A stretch of 64,000 nucleotides of DNA. It comes from Amanita rubescens. Lineage: Eukaryota; Basidiomycota; Agaricomycetes; Agaricales; Amanitaceae. The translations under genes and the position numbers were made by a program. The DNA lies in contig WION01000012.1 in assembly GCA_015039365.1 (NCBI GenBank), positions 186,001 to 250,000 on the forward strand, in the 5' to 3' direction. Below are positions 44,625 to 54,100 of the stretch, piece after piece. The first letter of the stretch is position 1; every line of letters begins with the position of its first letter. The notes under the pieces are model-generated. The model had not been told where the DNA came from. It ran no database searches and was given only the letters and a program-made list of their open reading frames with translations.

Positions 44625-45004
44625 AAAAGAGGGAGATTCTGTTGCGGTACACAAGGATGGCGGACAGATGTTCTTGGAATATCCAGAGGAGAGAAATCCA
44701 CTTCCAAAAGGTACAAAGTCAATTGGTGTTCGGACGTTCTTGTACCAGAACGTGAGTCTCTCGTTACGAAACGGAAAGTCAATTGATCTCATTGCGTGCT
44801 TTTTTTATTTAGGATCCGTGGCTTAAAGAACATTTAATGCCAGACGTTTTACCAGAGCTCCTGGCGGCTGGATTAATCAAACCTTCTCGAGTGCGTTTGT
44901 TCGATAAAGGCCCGATTCTGGACCGGGTCAAAGAGGGTTTAGATCTGTTGAGAGATAACAATGTCAGTGGAGAGAAAGTGGTAGTAAAGATTGATCAAGA
45001 TGCC

Positions 45005-45064
45005 TGAGTATATGTACGATTTTGAAATGAAAGCCTCTACCTCGGCGGAACGTTCCGAGCTGTG
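45005..45064 (+). repeat. Short duplicated block, copy 1 (other copy 49003-49056)
   Basis: An approximately 55-60 bp block containing GAAATGAAAG and CCTCGGCGGAACGTTCCGAG also occurs at 49003-49056 with about 85% identity. Here it spans the end of the oxidoreductase gene and the start region of the RNase III-like gene. Confidence 0.6.
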
Positions 45065-46257
45065 CCCACTGCTAACTTCGGGACTGCGCGGGTGGATGGC
45101 GCAGAAGCCAATAATGTCTGTGCCTCCGCTACCGAAGATCGACGGAGACGCCCACATTATTCTCGACGTTTACACGCACAGTTCTCTCAGAAGTCACCTT
45201 GGAGCGAATGAATATTCGAATGATGAGTATGGCGACGCAGATCGCCTTGCGTTACTAGGAAAGGAGGTTCTTGACGCGATAACGCACTACTGGTATCGCA
45301 AGTTGCCTCAAATTTCCGCAGATCAGCTCATGGTGAGTATCCCCCCGTTCATCGCCCATGCTAAAATTCGTTAATAATGTGTTATTTAGGTAAAACGGCT
45401 TGAGTCGCTGTCGGAAGAACGACTCAAAGAATGTATTAACGGGTACAACCTAGCCCGCAAACTGCGATATGCACCGAACGTCCCCGTGGATGCTGAGGTA
45501 AATCTTTACTTGGTCAACTGTACTTTACTCAACAGCACAGCTCAGATGTGTCGGTCCTTCCTTGACACTTACGTTGGAGCGCTATTCATTCGCAACGGGT
45601 TACCCGAGGTTCAAGACTTTGTGTCGAAGCTGATCGATCCAAACGCAACTCCAGAGGACACTGAAATGGTGATGGACACCGTTCTTTTGAATCCCAGGCT
45701 AGCTCCACCCCCGCCCACCCACCCACCGCCACCGCCACCTCCTCCTGATTACAACACCCCTCCCGCAGGGTACAACAATGGGATATCCCTTGCTGTGTTT
45801 AATCAGGTCGCAACGCAAAGGGGCTTTGCAATCACCTGGTCTGCGGAATCAACTGGTCCCCCTCACCTTCCCACATGGACGGTCAGATGCTGCTGTGAGT
45901 ATCGAGACCCCCATTTATTGATTGATCGATTGATTGAAAAATAATGGCCAAGTGAACGGTATAGAGAAAGGACGTGGCACCGGCAGAAGCCAGAAAAGCG
46001 CAAAAGAAGATGCGGCTCGACATGCATGGACCATAATGAATGGCTTTTCCTGTAGGCCCCCCATACACTTCTCTAATATTGCATATGGACTCATTCTTAA
46101 GCAGATTAACGTTATTTTGCTTTGGAATGGATTTTGGACAACGCAACCTTGTTCCCAATCTCATGTAAGATGGTTCATGTTTGCCTGGAGCTCAATTGAA
46201 ATAATTGGATGTCTAAACATGGCATTTAGACATCCAATTATTATGATGGAACACTGA
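45027..46257 (+). CDS. RNase III-like domain plus dsRNA-binding domain, catalytic residues lost
   Basis: Introns at about 45333-45390 and 45895-45952. The N-terminal half is an RNase III fold (DADRLALLGKEVLDAITHYW; RLKECINGYNLARKLRY; MCRSFLDTYVGALFIRNGLPE). In active enzymes the signature is ERLEFLGD and DxFE. Here it reads DRLALLGK and RSFLD, so most metal-binding acids are gone. A Pro-rich linker (PPPPTHPPPPPPPP) leads to a dsRBD with STGPPHLPTWTV and KGRGTGRSQKSAKEDAARHAW. It most likely binds dsRNA without cutting it. In-frame starts exist at 45000, 45012 and 45027. I chose the last because the earlier ones overlap the upstream gene. The frame continues past the dsRBD to TGA 46255 through unusual sequence that includes a perfect inverted repeat, so the true 3' end may differ. 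Confidence 0.7.
46200..46242. repeat. Perfect 18 bp inverted repeat with 7 nt loop
   Basis: The arms AATAATTGGATGTCTAAA (46200-46217) and its exact complement (46225-46242) flank CATGGCA. The RNA would form a stable hairpin. It lies just upstream of the stop of the RNase III-like frame. Confidence 0.8.
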
Positions 46258-47765
46258 GCAATTTTTTTCATACTAAGGCGAGAACTTAGATAATATGTAA
46301 CTATGTTTTATATGTGAACTTCATGTGGAATGCACAACATGCAATATGGTCGCTGGTCGTATGTGAGCGCAATTCCAAAATGCTTAGGCTTGGACGGAGA
46401 GTCATCATTCACCGATTACCGTGATTCGCCACTGCGGCTGGGTTCTTAGTTTGGCTTAAGTTACCTTTCTTGTCCCTCTCCATCTCGTCCACGCTCTCCT
46501 GATACTGCGCAATGTTTTGCTCTTGGAGGTAGCGTCCTATCCGTGCAGTATCGGCAACAAGATGGATAAAATTGTCATCTTGGAGAGATTTCATAAGTTT
46601 GTCTTCGCAACAGTGTGTTTGCGCTCCCGTAGATTGACTTCTTTCTGTAATGAGACGCAAGGTCTTCGACGGCTTCCACAGCTGTAACTTGCACTTCCTA
46701 ATTTTGCGAAGGATATAGTTAACTCAAAACAAGATTAAGACACTAACTGCATAGTATGCCTTCGCGTTCATAGTAATCATACCATTGAAGCATCTCGAAT
46801 CGTCCTTGTTCTTCTCGGTTTCCTCAACCAAATCCCTTTCACGTTTACGTCAGTGATAGCGAGATGATCCTTGAAGGAGCACGAACGATTCTGTCCTCGA
46901 GCTTTTCCGCGGCAATCAAGGCTTTCTGGATGTAAAAATTACCAAAGATGGGATGTGGCTCGTACATAACTGTTTTTCAGCTTAAGGTACTAATCCTCAG
47001 CCTCACGTTTCAGTCTTCTAACGTGCTTTGATGTATATCATCAAGAGCGTACCTATTCGGCGCAATCGATCAGAATGCGATAGAACATGGCAACGGGACT
47101 TGTATATAGTTCCGAGCTAGTACCCTCACCGTTCACGACGCGTCCTGACTCGTCTGGCTTCCCTCTTATCATCTCCTCCACGTTCTCGTAGCAGTGTTAG
47201 AGTGATTGAGAGGTCGACGCGAGAGCCGACAGCTGTCTAGGCCAGGCCTTGAAATATTCCGAGGACCGGTTTTGACTCCAAGTCGTCCTCATCTTTTGAA
47301 GCCTGTTATATGCACCTGGATACCGTTAAGTAAAATTGATCGGCGAAACGGCGAGGAAAGAAAGAGAAAGAAAAGGGCTGGATTTACCATTGACCGAGCT
47401 GCGCTTACGCAGCTGTTCTTCCCTTCTCTCGTTCTCCAGTCCCCACCTCGACCCTCCCTAACCCCTCTGTTGTGCTCTTCTCGATCATAGTGCTGCAGCA
47501 GAAGCGATCAAAAGGTGATAGAGCTAGCAGGGGCAGGAGTACCAATTGTGGGACCAAAACGACTAACGTCACTAATGGATCAGCATACTAGCTTCGTAAT
47601 TCCGAAAAGTCCACTTTGAGATTCCTAGGCAGTAGATGACACTGATACTATAGAACTGCGCTGAGCAGTAACCCTACACTAGGTTTACAAAACTATCTAT
47701 ACCTCATCCAAACATTCCAGACATTTATGCAAACCGCTGAAACTACAGCACATGGTCCTACAGTG
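46258..47765. other. Long region without a convincing gene
   Basis: A minus-strand stretch at about 46400-46950 contains several short protein-like segments in different frames (for example SQSTGAQTHCCEDKLM and FGNFYIQKALIAAEKLEDR). It may be a decayed gene, but I cannot name it. The rest shows nothing. Confidence 0.35.
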
Positions 47766-48596
47766 CTATTGGGGCCGGCCAAAGCTAGACAGTGTGTGAG
47801 CGTTTGGATATTCCCTCTTTGAGCAATAACTTACAGCTGCAAAACTTTCATTATATCGCAGCTGGATAGCAGTGATATCCTGTGGCGTGGCAGCTCCTAT
47901 GCGAAATAGAAACATCTTGCCACGTTGGAATAAGACATTTCTCCAGCTTTCGGCTTGCTCAAGAATGGCGATTTCATTATCATTGGCTAAGATTAGCCTG
48001 ATAATTCTCGTGGTCGAATAGACGAACCAGAAGCAGTTTTCCTGGAATGCGTTGTAGTGTGGGGTATAGTCGGAGACCGAACGGAGAACACATGCAAGTT
48101 GGACCATATTCATTTGAATGTTTTGGCCAAGGACAGTTGGTCTAAGTCTCCAGATCGTTGTTGACCAGTACGGTTCCGGTGTTGCATGACTGCAGATGAT
48201 TCGATCGTTCGAGGTCCCAGAAGACATCGAGGAGCCGAAAATAGTCCTATCGACAAGGATGAAAAAAGAGCGTTCTGGTTTCATGGTAGAGTCTGGAGCT
48301 GGAATGTGCCGGATTTCCACAATGAGTGCCTCGTGCTGTATGAACAGATATCGTTTGACGATTGATATTTCATGAATCCAATACTCCTGGGGTCGAGGTA
48401 GGCCGGAATAGGAACGTTCGTACAGCCGATAGACCGTCTCTGAAAACAGCCCAACATTATGGCGCGTTGACAGTATATCAAAGAATTGTTCAGCCATTGG
48501 TATATGAGGGGGGTGGGGAAAGAAGGTGGTCAGTTTAATGACCTTCGCTTCACCTGCCATTTTATAATCTGAGAGAGCGGCGACTGGTGGTGTCAT
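47766..48596 (-). CDS. Orphan family protein with conserved His and Asn-Cys motifs (paralogue 2)
   Basis: Single-exon frame of 276 residues, homologous to 21995-22885. The conserved His is in HEISIVKRYLFIQHEALIVEI, an Asp-Arg pair is in FFILVDRTI, and the Cys is in NAFQENCFWFVYSTTRIIRLIL. MVQLACVLRSVSDYTPHY corresponds to the helix before the Cys in the paralogue. The N-terminal part (FFDILSTRHNVGLFSETVYRL, ERSYSGLPRPQEYWIHEI) is better preserved here than in copy 1. The function is not known. A permuted papain-like fold is proposed from the His...Asn-Cys order. The start could also be Met13. Confidence 0.65.
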   Translation of the reverse strand: MTPPVAALSDYKMAGEAKVIKLTTFFPHPPHIPMAEQFFDILSTRHNVGLFSETVYRLYERSYSGLPRPQEYWIHEISIVKRYLFIQHEALIVEIRHIPAPDSTMKPERSFFILVDRTIFGSSMSSGTSNDRIICSHATPEPYWSTTIWRLRPTVLGQNIQMNMVQLACVLRSVSDYTPHYNAFQENCFWFVYSTTRIIRLILANDNEIAILEQAESWRNVLFQRGKMFLFRIGAATPQDITAIQLRYNESFAAVSYCSKREYPNAHTLSSFGRPQ

Positions 48597-49093
48597 GGTT
48601 GGTTCTGATCGTTTTCGTCAGTCATCATCAATTATCGATCAAGTGCAGTTTTGACGTACAGTAAAAGTTGATGTTCAAGTTGTGGGCAGGCAGTAAGAGC
48701 CCAAGACAAGGGGTGTTCACCCTATGCTTGGTCTCACCTATCCGCTGCAGCCAATCAACTATGGCTGACAGCTCAGCGAAGTCAATACCCGTGGTGCCTG
48801 CGGGTACGCCGCCGGTCACTGCGCGTATGCTGCTCTCCATGGCTGATGGGCGCGTCTACACAGTTTGATGGCCTCCTCGAGACTGCCCACGCGTATACAG
48901 GCGCAGCAGGCTTCTTTTGTAGCTCTACGTGTTGCCTGGGAGTGAAAAAATTGACATGCGGGTGACCTCGGTCTAACCCACCGAGAGTGGTCTGGTCCTG
49001 AGTATATATGTGAAGTATTGAAATGAAAGTCTGTACCTCGGCGGAACGTTCCGAGTTGTGGTGGTCGACCGTGGGAGTCTCCTCCACGCGAAA
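48597..49093. other. Intergenic region between divergent genes
   Basis: It separates orphan paralogue 2 (minus) and the uL10m gene (plus). It contains the second copy of the short block with CGGAACGTTCCG at 49003-49056. No other gene seen. Confidence 0.4.
49003..49056 (+). repeat. Short duplicated block, copy 2 (other copy 45005-45064)
   Basis: The shared core is GAAATGAAAG and CCTCGGCGGAACGTTCCGAG, with the palindrome GGAACGTTCC. It ends about 38 bp upstream of the chosen start codon of the uL10m gene. Confidence 0.6.
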
Positions 49094-49972
49094 ATGCTCA
49101 ACGCGCTCCGTCATCGCGGTTCGTCACAGGCAGTGTCAACGGCTTCTCTAATACCGAGCTCATCTCGCGGATACGCCATCTCTGTTCAGCCTGTACAACC
49201 ACTTTCAGGAAGAACAGGACCCCGCACATTCAAGGGCAAAAAAGCGTTCCAGTACAACTGGTACACGAACATTCTTAACGAGACCAATGGCGCCCCCTTG
49301 TTATTCCTCAATCATGCAGACTTCTCCGCAGAGCGGTATATCAAGCTGCGCCAAGACATTGCTGCTGCTGCCAGTCGCATTCGACCTCCATCGCTTAGCG
49401 CACCTACACCAGCGCCCATTATTCCCCAGCCCAAGCTGACAGCAATTCGGACAGCCATTTTTGGTGCTGCCCTACGAGACTATCCAGATGTCAACATGGA
49501 CGAGGTGGAAAAAATGTTGGAAGGAACAAGCGGGAGCTTTGCCGTCCTCTCTCTACCCAGCTTTGATCCTCCTTTGCTCACTGCTGTCTTGCGTGCTATG
49601 GAAAAATCCGTACCACCTCGTCCTCCCAAGACTGAAGAAGATATCAAGCGCGCGCTGGCGGAGAAGAATGCGGACCCGGAGAATCCGGGTAGACGGGTGA
49701 AGAAGCAGCGGCAGTTGTTGACGCCGGATTTGAGACTTGTGGGGGCGTTCATTGAGGGAAAGGTGTTCTTACCTCCGGGAGTGGCCGATGCGTCGAAGTT
49801 GCCGACGTTGGATACGCTGAGAGCACAGATTGTGGGATTGTTGAGCCAGCCGGGCATGCAGATTGCAGCGTTGCTGAACGAGGCTGGTGGTGCCAAGTTG
49901 GCGCGGACGCTGGAGGGATTGAAGAAAAGTATGGAAGAAGAGGCCGGCGGGACGCCACCGCCGTCATCGTAG
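49094..49972 (+). CDS. Mitochondrial large-subunit ribosomal protein uL10m
   Basis: Single-exon frame. The start at 49094 (MLNALRHRGSSQAVS) is chosen because it opens a basic, Ser/Arg-rich presequence (LIPSSSRGYAISVQP) suitable for mitochondrial import. A methionine 12 codons upstream in the same frame lacks that character. The L10 fold is supported by FLNHADFSAERYIKLRQDI, LTAIRTAIFGAAL, DLRLVGAFIEGKVFLPPGV and LPTLDTLRAQIVGLLSQPG followed by IAALLNEAGGAKLARTLEGL. In the ribosome it forms the base of the stalk. The counterparts are yeast Mrpl11 and human MRPL10. It carries a fungal-type basic insertion (NPGRRVKKQRQLLTP). Confidence 0.8.
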   Translation: MLNALRHRGSSQAVSTASLIPSSSRGYAISVQPVQPLSGRTGPRTFKGKKAFQYNWYTNILNETNGAPLLFLNHADFSAERYIKLRQDIAAAASRIRPPSLSAPTPAPIIPQPKLTAIRTAIFGAALRDYPDVNMDEVEKMLEGTSGSFAVLSLPSFDPPLLTAVLRAMEKSVPPRPPKTEEDIKRALAEKNADPENPGRRVKKQRQLLTPDLRLVGAFIEGKVFLPPGVADASKLPTLDTLRAQIVGLLSQPGMQIAALLNEAGGAKLARTLEGLKKSMEEEAGGTPPPSS

Positions 49973-51080
49973 ATGGAATACCTTTCTGGATTAATTGTCC
50001 CGGGTCATGGGTTGCTCATGCTGATGCTGTCCTCGAGACATACGATTCACAGATTCTCATCAATCCACATCCCTATTAATAGAAGGGACCACAGTTCCTG
50101 TTAATAAATAACGTTAACGTTAATTCTCCGGTGTATCGGAGATTGTGCCATATTGCTAAGCTGCCTACAGACACTGACAATTCTAGCTAGCTCTCCGTTG
50201 TCGGAGGTTGTTTTAAGCTTTGACTGTTGCGGTCCACATGCTTACTCGCAGTGAGTCACTACTAGTCGCTAACATTGTAAGAGACCGCGTCGTTTCATGT
50301 CAGTCCGGTGCCGAAACGGTAACTTACCCTCATGTGCTGCATCACATCCTCTTTGGCAGGTAATTGCGCGTCGAGTCAGCCGGCGGCACGGCTCGTTGAT
50401 TTTGAGTGCAACAGCTACACACACATTTTTACATCACGAAGCTTATGTAAGTAGTCATCGATCGAACGCTGAGAAAGACAGGACCGATTGCGACAAAATG
50501 GCCATAGCCCCTTAATTGTGGAGCAACTTCCGAGTATGGTTTAGTTCAGTTACCTGAACATTTGCACCTTTTTGGTATCTCGCTAAATTCTAGCATGGGA
50601 GTCCAGGACACGATTTTACAACAAATACAGTCTACAGCTAAGTAATACAGTATTTTCAACAGGAATAGGCAATTTGGGAGGATAAATATGAGCGAAAGGA
50701 AACAAAGGCACGGTGCCGGTCGCGTTTCATCAAAGATAGAATATTTCACAACGCCGCGCTGTTCTCAGGATAACTTGACACCGCGGGAACGTATACGAGA
50801 CAAACCTTACGTTACATAACCGAGCCGGAAGGTATCCGACTCGTGCAAGACGCGAGTAGTAGAGGCAAGAAAAGGTTTCTTGACCGGAAATCGAACCACT
50901 AGTCACGCGAAGTGCGGTAAAAATGGCCGAGAACATACGTATCTAGGCGGACTCTTCAAATGACCGACTATTGTTTAGCCACAGCGGACCGATTAGATCA
51001 TCGATGAACCAATACTGGTGTGGTCAGCGGTCTCAAGACACATTTTCCATTACGCACCAATACGCTTAAGGTATACGGCC
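49973..51080. other. Intergenic region
   Basis: No gene or RNA gene recognised. It serves as the 3' flank of the uL10m gene and the promoter region of the ABC transporter gene. Confidence 0.4.
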
Positions 51081-51087
51081 TATAAAA
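51081..51087 (+). promoter_or_regulatory. TATA box of the ABC transporter gene
   Basis: TATAAAA lies 71 bp upstream of the ATG at 51152. A TATA box fits an inducible gene such as a drug-efflux pump. Confidence 0.5.
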
Positions 51088-51151
51088 ACCAGACCTATCA
51101 TGTACCTTGCCTCCTTCATACCGACCAGCCCCAATCCCAGAGTCACTGAAC

Positions 51152-54100
51152 ATGGCTGACTCAAGGACGCTCGATGGCGCGTTGAAATCCTCGGAACGGA
51201 TCGACCAGGTCGACATTGCGAGGGCTGAGGAAGAATTTTATGCCCTCTCGCGCCAACTGACTGCTCGTGCTGAAGCAGCAGAAAAGGCTTCTCAACTGTC
51301 TGTGTCGACAAGGGCAGGCAAAGACTCGGAAAAAGGCGACAACACGCAAGAAGTGTTCGACCTACGGGAATACCTTACATCGTCCAATGATGCCAACCAA
51401 AATGCTGGGATCAAACATAAGGTAAGAAGCATTTTCGGGTATGTTTGGACGGTGATCTAATTATTTTTGGTTTAGCATGTCGGCGTGACTTGGGAGGACG
51501 TTCAAGTTGAAGTTTTCGGAGGCGCCAATAGCAAGGTGAGCACGCCCATCAGGTATAAGGAAACTCGCGTAACCTAATATTCTTCAGTTTTATGTAGGAA
51601 CTCTCGGCGGCGCTATTGTTGGTTTTTTCTTGGCACCTGTATTTTGGCTGTGGGGGATGTTTTCTTCCCTTTTACCCAAGAAACCAGGCATGACTAGGGC
51701 AATTCTGCACAGGTAGGAGGGTACAAAAGAGCTTCAGCAATGGCAAGCTAAATACAGAATAGGTCGTCCGGCGTTTTGAAGCCAGGAGAGATGTGCCTTG
51801 TTCTGGGATGTCCTGGCGCTGGCTGCACGACATTTCTCAAAACGATTGCAAATGAACGTGATGGTCTCAATGTTTCCGGCGAGGTTCTTTATGCGGGTAT
51901 CGATGCTCGGGACATGACGAAACATTACAAAGGAGAAGTCGTCTATAATATGGAAGGTACGATTTGATCGTTGTCCGATTCATGTTTGATATTAATCTAC
52001 AATACCAGACGACATACATATCGCAACTTTGACGGTGGCCCAGACCTTAGCATTCGCACTCTCAACGTACGTCATTGATCTATTATGGGACCATGCAGGG
52101 GCCTGATATAGCAATCAACAGAAAAACACCCAGTCGGAAGGGTCGTCTACCAGGCGTGTCAAAGAAACAATTCAATGACGAGATCCTCGAATCTATATTG
52201 CGAATGCTCAATATCTCCCACACAAAGGATACCCTAGTCGGCGACCACTTTGTCCGCGGCGTTTCTGGTGGAGAGAGAAAGCGTGTCAGTATCGCGGAGA
52301 TGATGGCTACTCGCGCTCGTGTGCAATGCTGGGATAATTCAACCAGAGGCCTCGATGCATCTACAGCTCTCGACTTCGTCAGGTCTCTGAGGGTCATGAC
52401 TGATGTCCTTGGTCAAACGACTTTCGTGACGTTATATCAAGCTGGCGAAAGTATTTACGAACTCTTCGACAAGGTCCTGGTTCTCGATCAGGGGCGTCAA
52501 GTATTCTATGGTCCACCCGGCCAGGCACGCGCTTATTTTGAGAAACTCGGTTATAACGCGCTTCCGCGTCAAACCTCGGCAGATTATCTCACTGGCTGCA
52601 CGGACGTAAACGAGCGACAGTTTGCATCCGGACGTTCTACGGACGATGTGCCATCTACACCAGAGGATCTCGAGCATGCCTATATTGATTCGCCCTTCTA
52701 CGCCGATAATGATGAAGCTCTGCAAAAGTATAAAATTCTCATGGAGACGGAAAAGACCGATCAGGAAGCTTTCCGCGCAGCGGTTGCGGCTGATAAAAAG
52801 CGAGGCGTTTCTAAAAAGAGTCCTTATACCGTCAGCTTTATGGGCCAAGTCATAGCCTTGACCAAGCAACAATTTCAGAAGAAGCTACAAGATAGGTTCT
52901 ATATATATAGCAGTTACCTGATATCTATGGTGAGAACTGAGTTCTGAGACTTTCTATTACGATGCTCATTTATTTTCTAGACGATGGCATTTGTTATCGG
53001 TGCTGCATATTATAATCAGCCTTTGACATCCAATGGCGCATTTACGCGTGGCAGGTGAGTTTTCTCACCAGATCGTTGCCCTGGGTAGTAATGATCGACA
53101 CCATTTTAGTGCTATCTTCGCTGGGGTGATCGTACCAAGCTTGGATGCATTCGGTGAAGTATGTGTTTGGTAGTTTTTATGCATACAATTCAGCGTTGAC
53201 GCGTGTTCGTGACAGTTGCCTTACCAGATGCTCGGACGCCCCGTACTGCGGAAACACACCGGTTACAGTTTTTATCGACCGTCGGCCCACGCTCTCGGCA
53301 ATACACTCGCTGACATTCCGTTCTCAGCGACCAGGATCATCATATTCAACATCATCGTCTATTTTCTAACTGGGCTCCACAGATCGGCAGGCGCTTTCTG
53401 GACGTTCCATCTCTTCGTCTATACAACGTTCATCGCGCTGCAAGGCCTATTCCGCACATTTGGTCTTATATGCTTTAGTTTCGAATCGGCGTTCCGCCTC
53501 GTTGCCGTTGTCATTCCCAACTTGTACGTATTTCCGTAATACATTTGGGGCGCTAATTTCATGTATTGCAGTATTATCTACATGGGCTACATGATTCCAG
53601 TCCAATCAATGAAACGTTGGCTTTTCTGGATTGTAAGTGACTAGCCTACCCGAGTCTTCTCAGCGTGGCTGATTGCGAACGACAGTACTACATCAATCCA
53701 GCTTCTTATGGTACGTTTGACAGACCAGATCTATCTGAGCTCATCTGACGAGTCCGTTAGCATTCCAATCCTGTATGGAGAACGAATTCAAGAGAATCTC
53801 AGTAAGTAATAATGATTTGCGCAATTTCTTTCGCTTAATGGCCAATAGTTTACTTGCGACGGTAATTCCATCGTACCCCGCAATGGAAATGGCCTCGCCC
53901 AATATCCGTGAGTTCCTTGATGGACCAGTAAACCATTCCCCAGATTAACAAGATGTTTAGGGGCACCCTGGGCCTCAATCAAGCTTGTACTTTATTCGGC
54001 GCCGTCGGCGGGAGTAACATTATCAAAGGGGCAGATTATCTGCGTGTGGGCTTCGATCTCGATGTCAACGATATATGGCGACGCAATTTCCCGATTCTCA

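Larger units (their letters stand above)
35325..45007 (+). pseudogene. Quinone oxidoreductase-like MDR gene split by a retrotransposon
   Basis: The 5' part (35325-36163) and 3' part (44625-45007) together form one medium-chain reductase gene. Introns are at 35586-35639 and 44752-44812. Motifs are PTPEPGPGEVLIKVDYAAF, LGFDAAGTIIKVGEDV, the Rossmann GAGTIAGQYAVQLL and, after the insertion, GGQMFLEYPEERNPLP, ending KVVVKIDQDA. No structural zinc Cys cluster is seen, so it is a zinc-free quinone oxidoreductase or enoyl reductase-like type. A Ty3/gypsy element sits between LLLP and the next codons. Removing the element and one copy of the CCGT duplication would restore the frame. As it stands, translation enters the LTR and stops at 36239 after 25 foreign residues, so the product lacks its C-terminal quarter. 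Confidence 0.9.

Noticed and set aside
44991..45026. Upstream starts (45000, 45012) for the RNase III-like gene
   Set aside because: They would overlap the stop of the oxidoreductase gene, and this stretch belongs to a short duplicated block also found in front of another gene.
47206..47490. Open frame of about 94 codons
   Set aside because: Low-complexity Arg/Ser/Pro text without partner exons or motifs.
50860..50900. A GGTTCGATTTCC-like stretch on the minus strand resembling a tRNA T-arm
   Set aside because: The flanking bases do not form a T stem, and no acceptor, anticodon or D arm can be paired around it.
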